From Umbelopsis ramanniana AG (lineage: Eukaryota > Mucoromycota > Umbelopsidomycetes > Umbelopsidales > Umbelopsidaceae): a stretch of 64,000 bases of DNA. The DNA lies in NCBI RefSeq assembly GCF_025399195.1, contig NW_026252099.1:310001-374000 (forward strand), given 5' to 3'. Position numbers and translations under genes: made by a program. Positions within the stretch are counted from its first letter, which is position 1; the number at the start of each line of letters is the position of its first letter. The notes under the pieces are model-generated. The model did not search any database, had not been told where the DNA came from, and was given only the letters and a program-made list of their open reading frames with translations. Below, in pieces: positions 33,238 to 49,010 of the stretch.

Positions 33238-34712
33238 ATGTTTTCATCAGAGAAAAAGCCTGAAGAGACCGTTGACGATGCCGCATCAGTCTGTAAGTTA
33301 CACATCTTTCATTGTTCAAACTCGGTAACCCCTCTCTCAATTTGTTTGTTGTACTAACTGGGCAAATATCCGGCTTCCACAGATGACACCGAGAGCATAG
33401 TTTCTGATCTTAGGGCAGAACGCCCTGGTCAAGGTTCTTCCTTCTGGGCCTATTTCAATATTGTATGCGTTGTCGCTGGTACCGGTGCTCTCTCTCTACC
33501 TTACGCCCTTCGACAAGGTGGTTGGATTGGTCTTTTTATTCTCGGCCTGTCCTGGTTGATGGCTTCTTATTGTGGTATCATATTGATCAGATGCCTGTAT
33601 GCCAACGGCAAACGAAGACTAGACTCTTACTATGATGTCGGTAGAGAGGCATTTGGTCCTATCGGCGGCATTGTAATTTTCTTCTTCAACGTCATTCTAT
33701 TGCTTGGTGTTTCGATGTTGTATGTCATGCTTTGTGGATCCAACTTCAGTTCAGTCATTCTCAAAGGGACCTCAGCAGAGCTGACTCCTGCTATCTGGAA
33801 AATTATCTGGGCTGCTGTCATCGCTGTTCCTTTCGTCTTCTTCCGATCCATGAAGGAAATTGGTATCTTTAGTGCCGCTGGTGTCGTTTGCACTTTCATC
33901 TGCGTCGTCATCGTCGTTGCTACCGCTGTGAACGATCACAAAACAAATCCCGTCGCTGTCCAACACGATTCGGTTATTTGGGATCAATTTCCTGTCGCTC
34001 TTAGCTCCATCTCTTTCAGTTATGGTAAGCTCCCTCTGCAGTGAATTTTCTTTTCTACTTTTGAACATGTAGTAACCATTTTATTTTACCTTTAGGTGGA
34101 AACCCAATTTATCCCGCAGTCGAAGCAAGTATGAGACGACCAAAGGATTGGAACAAGGTTGTTTTTGGTGGTTTGTCCACTTGTATGGCCTTTTATTTCC
34201 TCTGTGCTGTTCCTGGTTACTATATCTACGGTGATACTGTTCAATCTCCCATCTATGCGTCATTGCCAGATTCTGCCGCCAAAACCGCCGCTGCTATCAT
34301 TATTACCATCCATGTCATTCTAGCCACACCACTCCTTGTCACATCGCTCGCGCTTGACTGTGAGAGGATGCTTCACATATCTGAGGAGGAACGTGGAAAG
34401 TGGATGGCAACGATACTCCGAGTCATTTTTAGAATCATCCTTATGGTTGTCGTCGTCGTCGTGGCCATCTTCGTGCCATACTTTGGTGACTTTATGTCCA
34501 TGCTAGGTGCTGTGGCCAACTGCTTAATTATCTTCGCTTTCCCTGTCATTTGTTATCTCAAGCTTACTGGCATCCGAAACAAGCCCATATACGAACTTGC
34601 CTGGTGCTTCTTGTGTGTGCTGCTTGGTCTTGTCGGTCTGATCTTCGGATCCTGGCAAGCTGGTGAGGCTCTTATGGCAGATTTCCACCCCGCTGCTACT
34701 GCTGCACCCTAA
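33238..34712 (+). CDS. Amino-acid permease, AAAP family
   Basis: Proton- or gradient-coupled amino-acid transporter with about 11 membrane spans, 437 aa. Three exons: 33238-33292, 33383-34024 and 34096-34712. Family marks: SSFWAYFNIVCVVAGTGALS followed by LPYALRQGGWIGL in span 1, ISFSYGGNPIYPAVEASMRR in the middle, and GYYIYGDTVQSPIYASLP. The cytosolic N-terminus is acidic and Ser-rich. It resembles the Avt vacuolar transporters and the fungal plasma-membrane members alike, so membrane and direction are unclear. A strong poly(dA:dT) tract precedes the gene. Confidence 0.88.
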
Positions 34713-35213
34713 ATAGCTCTCCTCCGTGTATGACTATAGTTATTTAAATGTAACATATACAATATCAAAAGACAAGTCTTTCTTTATAAAGAAATATAAT
34801 CTGTACGCTTACCTCCTAAACAGCAAACTTTTTTGTTCCTATTGAATAGTGCAAAAGTCAAATTTTGTGTACGATAGTATAACTGACCATGGCATACAAG
34901 TGGGCTCGTCATACGTTGCTCTCTAAAAATACTGGACTTTGTACGCAATCAATATGCTGACATAGCTGCTCTCCTTTACATGCGACAGTGTGTTTTTGAG
35001 AACGAGTGGTCGAAGAGTCAAAAATCAGACTTTTGATGTCCGCCAGCAGTACTTTTTTTTTTTCTTCTGAATTCACCTTAAAAAGCTCATACACGACACC
35101 CCTCTGTCGACAACTGCCATTCACTGTAGAGTGACATATACAAGTACCATATTGAATGCACTTTTGAAGAATAAGCGACTATGCAAATGCTAACTCCTCT
35201 TCCATCATTGCAG
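34713..35213. other. Upstream of the SR kinase; first exon probably hidden here
   Basis: About 500 bp. A candidate first exon, 34889-34940 (MAYKWARHTLLSKNTGL), would join 35214 in frame, but the 273-nt intron would be far longer than usual here. No other start is better. A 10-T run lies near 35055. Confidence 0.35.
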
Positions 35214-37334
<2,121 letters not shown>

Positions 37335-37514
37335 ACCTCCATGGGCTGTGTTTGATATTGGGGACCCAACGTAATTTCAGTGACTGGTCATCGGCGAAGC
37401 AACAATCGTAGCTCCATTTTTTCCACTCTTGTCAATTTTCTGAACTTTCTATCGTCCCATTCCGTATCAAGACATTCTCTTTCCCCTTCATCCCTCTCAC
37501 ATTTTGCAAATATA

Positions 37515-40438
37515 ATGCCAAGTGCTGCCAGCTTGGCAGAGAATGGCTTACCATCTTCACGAACAAAAAAATCTGTAGATCTCAACATTGATGCTATTAT
37601 GGATACCAATGGGTCCCCCAAGCCGCGGCAAACAAAACCAGCATTTACTTCATCCATGTACAACAATCATTCTAAAAAGCATGACCATTATTCAAAACCA
37701 TACTATTACAATCAATATGGCACCAGTCAAAAGCGACTCTACCAACGCTGGGCTCGTCTCATAGTGGTTGTATTGGCTATACTGCTTATTCTGTCGTACC
37801 TGCCTTTCTTTACTTCTGCACCAGCTCAAACGTCTACTCCCCCTGCTTATGAACGACCTCGAGACCAAAAAGCTCCAGCCTTTGCGCCAGTTGAGCCGTC
37901 GGTCCGAGATCAAATCCTGTTGTATCGTATCATTGGTAACGATTTGCCACCGAGACACAAGGAAGGTCAGACGTTATCGAATCTTGCTTTTATCCTCCAA
38001 CATGAACAGAGCTTTCCAAATACTCGGAAAATCTTTTTGCTTAATCGGATTGTGGATCCTGTGAATGAAGCGGCCATCATTCGATTATTAGATGAATATA
38101 AAATGGAATATATTCGAGCGCCTTTTCATGAAGAGGACTACGTCAAAATGGATTTTCGACTAGAGGACTTCCCGGAAAAAGACTTTCTTCATTCGGACGA
38201 TTACATGCATTTCTCTAAGGTGGCGAAATTACGCACGTTGGATTATACGTATCATGACAAGAACTTGTATGCCATGAATAATGTAAGTGATATTTTGGCT
38301 GTACGATTGCGACATTGGTGGACCGCCAAAAAAAACATTAGAGCACGGATTTAGTAACACTTATTTTTGGCTTGTTTGTTTTCGTCTACTTCCACCCCAT
38401 TTAAAGAATGGTGGACGAAACACTGCCCTACGACATGCCAAATCTTTATCCAATACCCGCTGGATCATGCCCTTCGATGGAAACTGCTTCTTGAGCGTCA
38501 ATAGTTTCCAAGAAATCCGATCTCAGCTGGAGCGCTATGGCCACAATACCAAGTATTTCGTAGTCCCCATGACCCGTCTACTCAATAACTCCGTCCTACT
38601 GGATGGCATGGATGAGAAACCAAAGACCCCCGAAGAGCCTCAGCTGATATTTAGGTATGACAGTGAAGAGGAGTACAATCCAAACATGCGCTATGGTCGG
38701 CGCAGCAAGGTAAGCTTTGGAGAATATGATCTCAGAGTGACACCATGGGGTGTTGGTAAATCAGCAACGTGCGCACAATACTGATCATGTTTTTTTTTTT
38801 TTTTTCCAATCGATATAGCTTGAGCTTCTATGGCGTATTGGAGCCTTGGAAAATCGACGTTCCCTTAACCGACCCGTCGTACCTTGGGAGGCAGAAGAGC
38901 GACCGTACAGCAAGGACAAAGGCAATTTCAAAACGGTTGGATGGGTATTTCGATTATTCTCTGGTAATCCCCAGCAAGAGGAGAATAAGAAAGAAGCTAC
39001 TTCCATTCGAGCCTTCAATCGCTTGCTCGCTATTCAAAATTATTTGGATGCTTTAGACGAAAAACTCGCTCGCCGTACCTTCCGACAAGAACATCTTTTC
39101 TTATTCAATGAAAACGAAATTGCACAGATTCGATATTCGCTTTGGAGTGGTGACCCGGATGTTCGAAAGATGGTCGATCACATTGAAGCGCGTGCCAATA
39201 CTATTTTAGCGGATATCGAGGGGCGGTTTGCGCCAGAAATAAGTCAGCATCCTGGGGAACAAGATCAACGTGACGACGATGCAGGACATAATGAAGACCC
39301 ACTGGCAGCAAGACAATTTTTAAAACCCGATTTTGTTGTCAGGAATGAGGGAACGGCCCAGCCTCGTAACATATCAAGTGATGATCCAAACTTCCTTGGC
39401 CCACTTGCCGACAATGTGACTGTATTGGCATTGGCGCGATACTTCGTTGGCAATGAAAAATATGGACGATGGGCAGCTAATCTTGTTAGAGTTCATTTTT
39501 TGAATGAATATGCCATCGATACGCAAGAGGAATATAACATGGCACGCGTCATACAGGACAAGGGTCATATGTTGGACTTCTTATCAGATCAAGGATACTC
39601 GTTCCCAAGTCTGAATCGTGTTCCTCGTATTGTTCCCAAGTATGGCAGCAATCCCATCCCGATACCTCATGATTTGACCAAAGTCAACCTAGCCCCTTTT
39701 CTTGACGCCATACGCATTTTACACAAGACGCAAACCCTCACGCATAAAGAATACGTTGAACTACAATCCATCGCCTCTGAATTTTTGGAGTACCTTGTGA
39801 ACTCGCCTACTGGAATTCATCTTGCTCAACTTCCCGATCACCGCAGTGTGCTTTACGATTTACAAGTGGCAGCTTTGGCGACGTTCACCGATGACTTGCG
39901 ACTCTATTTACGAGTGGCCAATCGATGTCGTATGAGGATTGGCAAACAGTTTTCGTCTGATGGTTCACAACCGTATGAAATTGCCTTTGCTCAAGCAACC
40001 ATGCCTTTGCCGGGCACTTCAGCGGATTTCGACAAACTCAAGTTTCATTATGAAACGCTCAATCTACAATATTGGACACTTCTTGCTCGTGCTATTCAAA
40101 ACACGGGTATCAGTAAGGATATTTGGCACTATGCACCGGCAGGCGGATTGCGGTTGTCTCGGGCCGTGGCTTTACATGGAAACAGCGGAATGACACCTCG
40201 ACTTCGTCCTCTTTTACATATGGCCCACGCTGCTTATGCATACAGTAGCAAAGATCATGATACCCGAAACATGATGAACAGCGGTGACTACGATGCTCTC
40301 AAGAAGCGATTAAGTCAAGTAGGTAGTAAATGGGACGCTGCAGCCATCGACCAGAGTCTCAACACCGACCTTTCCGACCAAGATGGTTCCAAAACGAACT
40401 TTGGCATCCCCGTCCTGTGGATGGCAGGGATTGCTTAG
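37515..40438 (+). CDS. Type II membrane protein: glycosyltransferase-like + alginate-lyase-like
   Basis: Three exons: 37515-38282, 38407-38709 and 38819-40438, 896 aa. A Ser/Lys/Tyr-rich cytosolic tail (~75 aa) leads to one membrane span (RLIVVVLAILLILSYLPFF), so the rest should face the Golgi lumen or cell exterior. Domain 1 (about residues 130-380) has LLYRIIGNDLPPRHKEGQT, KIFLLNRIVDP and NGGRNTALRHAKSLSNTRW then IMPFDGNCFLS, which looks like a GT-A glycosyltransferase-type fold. Domain 2 (about 500-880) resembles alginate lyase (PF05426/PL5): LADNVTVLALARYFVGNEKY, PDHRSVLYDLQVAALATF, DGSQPYEIAFAQ, FHYETLNLQYW and DIWHYAPAGG. A His and a His-Tyr pair at the expected catalytic places are present; the Asn-Asn before the His is not. 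Substrate unknown; wall polyuronides are an inference. Confidence 0.8.
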
Positions 40439-40841
40439 ACTTTCCTACAAAACCCCCCAACCCACTCACCGTTGTCAATGTTGCCTATTTTTCTCCTTAA
40501 ATGTGCCACACTATAGAATTCACTTCACACAACCTTCTCATTCTCTTTGACATTCTCTCCATGCATCCCATTCACTCATACATTCTGGTATTGCTATTTC
40601 TTGTTTAATTGTTCTTTTTTTTCTTCTTCTTCTTCTGCTTGTTGAGTGTATCATCAACATAACGCAGCTATTTTGCTTCCGAAAAGCTAGTAATAAAGGA
40701 TACAAAAAGGAGCGACGATGGAAAAAGAAACGTAACCATGAAAGACAATTAGGATTTGTACGAAAAAAAACAAAATTAGCTCTATGAAAAAGTAAAAAAG
40801 TGGGAATATTTTTATCAATATCCCAAGAAGCCATGACCGTT
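40439..40841. other. Intergenic between convergent genes
   Basis: About 400 bp with TTC-rich and A-rich tracts; likely the two 3' UTRs. No ORF of note. Confidence 0.5.
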
Positions 40842-43800
40842 CTAACGTGGCTTTGAAAAAGCCCAGGTACGTTTCTTGCTAGATTTAGAATTGGAAGAGG
40901 ATAGCAGCGAAGGTGAAGAGGACGATGTTGTGTTCAGAGTGGATTTGGTCGACCGTTGACCAGGTGGGTTCGCGATAAGATCGGCCATCATGTCAGGGTT
41001 ACTGGAGGTGCGTCGCCTGCCTGCCTTCATACGCAGACTCATTTTGAAGGATCGAGAAAGGCTCTCTGCTTTGGATGAAACATCGGAAGGCGCCATTTTC
41101 TTGCCTGCCGTCAAAAGGTCTTCGTCCGTCACCTGTAGGTTATCATCCATGCCGGTCAATATCATTGAACTGGGTCGAATGGAAAACGCTCGACTGATGG
41201 GCGGCATAGCTCCATGTTTAGGGTTGCCAGAACCACCAACTCCAGGAGACGCCAATCCAGGCGATACGGATCCTTGTCGGTTCGTTGGTGTTCTGTCAAT
41301 AATTTCCTGTAGGGATGTAGCTGACAAAACTTTGGAATTGCGAGAAGCTCTACTAGCAGCTTGTGACATTCTGCGTTTCAAATTGACACGCTGGATTTCA
41401 TCTTTGAAGTTTTTGCGGAAGACTATCATGACAGAGCGTACGCATGGTCAGAAAAGCGCCCGTAAAATTTCCTTAAAAACATTATACGACACTTACATTT
41501 GACCAAGTTATTATGCAGTGGGCGCATTTCGAGAGGAACAAGTTTGTTATGTACTTCCAAGCATCTTTCCAAGATTTGTACCTGTGGTTCAAAAAAAGGC
41601 AAAGGTGTCAAAATCCTAATGACACTAGATAAACAGACCCATGTTCTCATGATGAATGAACGATTCGCCTTACCTGATCATCTATTGTATCGCGCAATCG
41701 CTGAACCCATTCCAGCATATCGGGGTGCTGATTAGCGAAGGCACCGGACAAAAATGCCATCTTGTACATGGGTACACCACCGTTGACAGGAGCATCGACC
41801 GCACCATTGAGAGCCATGGAAAATGGATTGATGTTATTGGTGTTTGTTGACGACTGTGAACTTTTGGACGCCTTAGGAATAGTTTGAGCGTATTTTCGTT
41901 CCAGTGCCATAAGTTCATTGTTTTTCTGTTCCATAGCATGCACGGCATTTTCAATGGGCGACAGCTCTACAACAATGGTTTTGATGACCCGAGATCGTCT
42001 AAGAATGGTTGGGAATGAATCCTCACATATCAAAGTGGTCTTTTCAGTCCATAGATTCAAGAAATCGTTCTCTGGCTTGTTGGAGGACCCATCATCAGGA
42101 TTGACAACCGGCTTGAGAACAGGTCTAGAGAAAGAGAACCGACTGACTTCGTTCGCCATGTAATAACTGCGAATATTATCAGAGACCAGTTGATTGCTGA
42201 AGATGGGTCGATCGTCGCGAACGGGTTCTGGCGTTACAGCAGTTATCTGCAGATATTGACCATCAGGTGACGCTTCAAGTTCTTTAAGCTCTTGATCAGA
42301 TATAGACCCTCCGCTATTTGATTTGGCTGGTAAGACTTCGGCATTGGGATGCTTGTTTTGTATGCGTTCAATAAACGATCCAATCTTCTCCCATTCGAAA
42401 CCTCGGAATACCACTTGATGATTGCGCACACTGACAGGAAATCCACGGCCGTAATATCCGACTCTAAAGTACTCTGGATAATAGCGTTCCTTCTTTGCAA
42501 TACTTTCAATGTAACCTGCTTGTCTTGAAAGAATATCGCTCAAACGAATATAATCAAAGGTGGTTGCTTCATAATGATCAGCCAATTCCTTGCATAGATC
42601 AACACATATTTCCCATGCCTTGCCGCGTTCAAGATAATCCAGCATCTTGAAGTAGATTTTTTCCTTCCTTGCAAACGCAGTCTGGGCTGTGAAATTCAAT
42701 TCCGTGATAGCACCCAACTCAGTGTACGGATCCCACTCTAGCAAGTCGGCATGTAGTTTCAAGGTCAAAGCGGCTTCGACGGAATTGTTGCTTTCCAATT
42801 GTAGGTGAACTAGTTGATGTACATATTTAATATAGATCTCTTCTCGTTCGATCATTTGAATAAATCGCATCAGCTTGAGTGTACTGTTGATGCGCTCGTC
42901 CATGTACTCATCGTTGTCTTGCGGTAAACTTCTGATTTGTAATAGTAAATCAAGGAAGGTTGCCAAAGATGCAATGGCGCTGGTGCAAAGTTCATAGCAT
43001 TCAGTGTTGATCGATCCGATATGTTGCTGAAGGCTGTTTTGAAGTTCAAGAACAAGTCGATGACGGGAAACAGGGGTTCCTATTTTCTCGACCATGAGCA
43101 AATGATCCATGGTGCCAATTAAGTACTGTTGCAATCTCATCACATTGCCAGTCCGCTTGTATTCAATGACGAATAGATCAATCATCATGTTTGACGCAAC
43201 TTCACGAACATAGTCGTGGCTGGCTAAGCACATTTTGCACAGAGGTAATACAATAAGAGGCGTAGCTCGCGCATGGAAAATGGTCAGTTTGTTGGGAAGA
43301 GGGACATTGGTGACAATGGACAATGGCGATGGTCGGTGTTGCATGTCTTCTATGGAGGTAACAGATGATCGCGATTTGAATGTCTCCAACTCAGGATTCT
43401 TATCAATTGATATATCTGGTTCACTACTGGTCTCCAATTCGTCATCATCCATCATTTTTTCATCCGCTTCTTCATCTTCGTCCACGGCGTCCGGTAATTG
43501 CTGATCCAATCCATATGCTGCCCATAAAACGAGTAAAGCGTGCACACCAGAACCACCTCGAAGATCACCCACAAGTTTCCACATAGCATGTTGTCTTTGG
43601 GGGAGGAACCTGTCAATTTCAAGCTCTCGGCTGGAGACAACCGTGAAAATAGTTCTCAGTACACATTCCCACAAAGCCATGGGATTGTTGTTCGCCTCAA
43701 GCTCGTATCCAACTTCAGCTTTAGAGTCCAGTGGGAAATATCCCTCTCTTATTAGCTCTATGATGGGTGTCAACACAGAATTAATGACGACTTGATGAGC

Positions 43801-46800
43801 TACCATTTGCAAATTGAGCCAGTTCCTTGGTATAGCACGAGCTGCGGCAATTTTCTCGAATAGGGAAGAATCAATGTCTTGGAGAGAGTCATCGTCTTGT
43901 TCGGGATTTATCATCTCTCCTTGAAGCAGACCCAAGCAGACACCACACACTTCGCGAATGATCATAGATGCTTTGCGAGTGCCTTGCTCTTCAACCGTGT
44001 TGACCAAATACTGTTTCCATTCGTGCGAAGGTACCACGTTGAAAAGTTCAAGGATGATGACGCTAATGTCCGACAATCCAGATGAAATAAGAGGTGTGAC
44101 ATCCAGTTTGGATGTCTTCAGATTGGTCTTGACGGCGGGTGTAGATGGAAATGGGTAAACGGACGGGAAGGGCGTCGCCGGACATTTGCTGAGTATGCTT
44201 TGGCTGTTACTGGCAGATTGGGTGGTGAACTGGCTAGAAAAGCCCTGTGCATGTACAGTTTGTGCTTTGCTAGAGACAGAGTTTGCTCGATCGCGTAAAC
44301 TCATAGAATTTCGACCTGAACTAATGGGCGATTTTCCGCTCTGACCGAACGAAGCTGACGTTGGAGAGGTGGTGGATGAAGCTGAGGCATTGGGCTGTAG
44401 CATAGCCTTGTAACATTGACTCACGATAACTTGTAGTTCCATGTATGTATTCAATAAAAGAGGGAGCAGTGATAACAGCGTCACTGTAATTTCTGCAACT
44501 TCATGTTCGGCAGCCATCATTTGGTCTTCGTGGGATTCGTCATATTCGTCGTGCGTAGCCAGTGAAATAGGGCGGAATTGCGAGACACTTTTGAGTGAAA
44601 ACATAGAAGAGACCCAGGATGAGGAGAGACTGGTTGATGTGTGTGACATGGATCGGTATCCTCGTACTTTCTCAAATACAAGGTACACAATGGTAATAGA
44701 CAGTCGCAAATTTTCAAGCCATTGCGCACGACTTACAGAAGGAATGGCTTGATTCGGCGGGATACTGGTGTCTTTAGCAGAACCGGATTCTTGCTCCTTT
44801 ACCACTTGTGAGTAAGGTCTAATCCAGCATTCTATCCAATGCACTACCTTAGGTACTAGAGAATTCTTGCTATCCATGTCCATGAAGATTGGGCTCTTGA
44901 TGACAAAAATAATAGTACACAATCGATAGGCTACAAGCTTGCCCGTGACATGCGCCGAAGCATCCAAAAAGCTAATGATGATATCCGATACTTCGCTTGG
45001 CAAAAAGACTCTACGCAATTCGCCAAGAATACTTGCAAAGTGTTGAAGTGCCAGTGTCTGCGATCCTATCATGGAGCTGGGAAGGTCGGGACTCATGATG
45101 CCATTGATCAACTTCATCAATTGCTGAAGCTCTTCCTTAAACATAATATCGCGCAAAGTACGCTCGCTCTCTTCTTCAGTTTGCCGTGCAACTTCTCGAG
45201 ACCGGACAATAAAACGGAAAAGATATTCCCATACTTTCATACTGCTTCGTAATTTCTTGGCACGAACGATATCGGCAGGATCCGAGCATAATCTCAAATG
45301 GCTTTTTAACAATGCGTCATATACATACGCTTCTTTGGGAGGAGATTTGCCAAAAGTAATGCCAGTAGATTGTAGACCGGGTTGGGCAAACAGTTGTTCA
45401 ATGTAGACATCCAAGACGGGCCGGAAGTTGCTAAATCGCCTGTCTTGTATGATACCGAGAACCCAGACTATACTTTCAACGACTTTGTCATCCATGTCTT
45501 GAACATCTTGGCGTTTCATATGGTTGGTAGTCAATATGCCAAACAAAGCGTCGAAAATATCACCAAGGAACTTCACAATCTCCATTTCACCGACAAATGT
45601 AAATTGGTCTAACACTGACTGAAGTTCTTGTTTCCCTTCCTGGCCTCTTTCAAAAAAGGACTGCCAGTTCAGCAGCTGCACCAACACTTGATTTTGTGTA
45701 TATTGTGTGGAGCATAGGAACGTTTGGAAGCTGACGGTATCGCGAAGAACAACAGGCTTGACATTGTTAGCCATGGTGGTGCTAGGCAATGGCATGGAGA
45801 TACCAATAGGAGAGCCCATAATCGTTGTACCTGAATGATTTGTATCTTGCCGGCCAAGACTATTGTTGCTTCCATTGGGAACGATTGCAAGAGCATTTTT
45901 TGAGCCTATGCTACTCTGGCTACCATGCCTCATCGTTACACGGTTATTCTGCTTGTTGGTTGTAGACATGTTGGCTGGAGCCGTGGACTGCACACACCAT
46001 GGAACAACATTTAAATATGCCCCTGGATTGCTTAATTGCTTGTCGTATCGATAGAGAGCAAGCTTGTGCGTACCATCAACCACAAAGTTTTGGAACACGG
46101 GTGGCAAGAACAGAGGCAAAAATCCAAACGCTACAATTTTTTCCGATGCTAAGCCTTGAGGTGAGTGGGATTGACCTCGATACAAAGAACTGTGTCCACT
46201 ATGAGATTGTTGACTGCTGTAACCACTACTGCTACGGTGTCGTACAGTCAAGAAGATGTGTGATTTCTCCCATATATCAACATCTGCAATTTTCACCTTG
46301 ATGGTCTCCTCCCAAGACGGTCGTTGATCGTGATAAAAGACCATACTTTCCCAGTAGGTTGTTGGACCAACCCCACTTGCTGGATGCAATGCGTCTTCGA
46401 TTACATCACCAGTGACATTGCTTCTGACACAGACAGTGACTTGAACGTTCTTGGAACGACCCATTTGAGAGAAATCACCAGATGATAAAGATATGTACAG
46501 CTCATTCCGCTCGTCACCTGGGAAGACTACATCAGGGAAGCCTAGCCACGATGTGATCGGTACATCTTGTAGTAATCCAGTGTTGGTCTTGACTACATTA
46601 TCCAATTCACCGTGGAAAAGTCGCAAATAAACACATAGCATTTCAGCTCTTGGATTTCGCTCATATTCCTTTGGCGTCTCATCAATGATATTGTTGATCA
46701 GACACGAATAGCCAGATTCTGTGGTTGGGGTATAAATCGGCATGAAATGTTCGGCCGCTAGCATATCTCTAGAATTAGCAGCACCAAGGTTGGTTCGAAT

Positions 46801-48858
46801 GCTTAGGCCGGGTGTACCGGCTGAGGACGAAGGAAGGGAAGCGGACGTTGGGTTCACACTAGGTGAAGCCGCATATGCACTGGATGATGGTCCGGGAGCA
46901 AGTGTTTGATTTGTTGAAGTACCCTTTAGAAGACCGCCAAGATGAAGAACAGCACAGCCAAATGGTCTTCGAAGACCATGCTGAGCATTATTTGGCTGAG
47001 GAGCGGCAGGTTGACTTACATGGCGCTGCTGAGCCAGTTGGTGTTGTAAACTGATTTGGTGCTGCTTACCGTTAGCGATGTCGAAGTAGGATTTGGAGTC
47101 TGTCAGTCCGCTTATGATTGACGCTTGTCCGCCAGACAGAGATGAGACATGATCTTTGTCACTCAATTTCATTGCACCCATACGTACAATACGACACACC
47201 AAATAGATGTCCTTGTTCAAGTCGTGATTCGAAATCTGGGTAAAGAGAGTATTGAGCTTGCCTATACGGTTCTCATCCTTGGGCATACCATTGTAGTTCA
47301 TCACCACCAAGAACTCTTCAGTTAAGAACTTTTCGTCCAGCCGATTGTAAAGAGAAAAATAAAGCTCTGTGTATTCTCCTGGTTGACAAATGTGAGCAAC
47401 ACAAGCCTTGAGATCAAAGTATAGATGATAAAATTTGGCGCCTTTAGTGGTGCCAGTTGGAGCGTTTAGGATCAAAGGCGATGGTGGATGTATAACACCA
47501 GGAGAAGCCGGTTGCATATTTTCAGTCAGTTCTGTTAGGCCAGAAGTCGAGTTCAATAACAATGCGGTGATAGACGGAGAAGGGAGTTTAAGCGCCGAGG
47601 TTGATGACAGGAGACCAGACCCCAAATTAGTAGAGCTCAGTAGAGCGTTCGGAGTGCTCAAGTCTTTGTTGGCGTATTCAAAATGCATGCGATAGATAGT
47701 GGCGATGGATGTGTTATGTAGATCCAACAAGTGGCCAACATGTGGGTGCCTCAGTAGCATTTCACCACCCTGTATCACATTGATGACCACCATCCTATGA
47801 ATCAACTCCTTTCGTAATCTGGATAATTCCTCTCTCGACAATGTCTGGTCCAACAGCTGTCTGCGCGCTTGAAATAAATAATTAATTTGATCCTTGAGAG
47901 AATTGAACGCTGCGTAGCGTCGGTCAGACAGATGTTTATATAGGCGACAGTTCCATTCCCGTATACATGCGGCGATTTCGTCAATAAGAGGCTCACTCTC
48001 GCCTGTAGCAGTCGATTGGCCATATCGCGTGAAGGGAAGTGGAGGTAGTCGGGCGGGCTCGCTTTTCTGTTGCACAGGCTGAGGATGGTTCGCTTCGGCC
48101 AAATCCAAAGATGAGAGGAAGTTTGATGCTGACGAATGGGACATGCTAGTCGCACTGCCCGGACGAAAAGTTTCTCCTTCATCGATGGTTTCATCGGGAA
48201 TGGGCTTCGTACTGCTCATTTTGGTAGTGATATTGGACTCTGAAAGGGATCTCGGAAGCTTTGGAGGGCGGGCAGCCATGTAAGACAGCATTGATGAGCT
48301 ACTATCTGGTGAGCCAACTTGTTCGACATCTGGGATGATATTGGGATCCATAGGGTCGACAGCCACCGATATTCGATTTTTCTCCGGCTTCAAAGAGCTC
48401 ACGCGCACATAACCTTTGATATGAACGTGATTTTTCGGAAAGCATCCAATTGGCGCAGTACTTGGGAGCTCACCATGATTCAATGCACGTAAGACGTAGC
48501 CACGATACCAAGACTTCTGTTGCTCAATGATGAAAACTTCGTCTCCGACTTCCAAAGGTATCAGTGCGTTTAAATCGCTTGGCTTGATAGGCTCGGGAAC
48601 TGGACTAGTTGGTACGCTGTTCCCAGACACAAATGAACCGTCGTCAGTAAAAGGTGAAAGTAAGGGAGATTGGATGGTAGAGTAGGCGGTATTGGGTCGA
48701 GATGAGGTTGGAGTGAGTAATGTGGTTGCTGAGGTTTGACCGCTGGCATTTGACTGAGCATTGAGATTCGGAGTGGGTGAGAAAGGATAGATCACAATGC
48801 CGTGAGCAATCTTAGGTAACGGGAGCCATTTCGTGACGCTGTCACGTCCCACCTGCAT
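40842..48858 (-). CDS. DOCK-family Rac/Rho guanine nucleotide exchange factor
   Basis: A giant signalling protein of 2,616 aa that activates Rac-type GTPases at the membrane to control the actin cytoskeleton (yeast relative Dck1). Exons: 48858-41674 (7,185 nt), 41581-41497 and 41422-40842. Near the N-terminus an SH3-like segment (LIPLEVGDEVFIIEQQKSWY then RGYVLRA) places it in the DOCK1 group. A C2-like DHR-1 lies around LCVYLRLFHGELDN and NELYISLSSGDFSQMG. Near the C-terminus the DHR-2 exchange domain shows RYYPEYFRVGYYGRGFPVSV and RGFEWEKIGSFIERIQNKHP. The tail is Ser-rich and basic. I start at ATG 48858 because the frame upstream has no ATG before reaching the methyltransferase gene. A partner ELMO is expected elsewhere. 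Confidence 0.93.
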
Positions 48859-49010
48859 GGCTTTACTCTTCCAAACGATTGAATGAATGCGATTAGCCTT
48901 GGGGGTCTCAAATGCAAAATTGCAGATTTGGGAAATTTCAGTATCACGTTCCAAATTTGGGTTTTGCACTGTCAAAGTAAATAGCTTGTTGACAATATCT
49001 TTCTTTATTT

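Noticed and set aside
38785-39018. Minus ORF overlapping the glycosyltransferase/lyase gene
   Set aside because: Antisense to a well-supported exon and reads through a poly-T tract.
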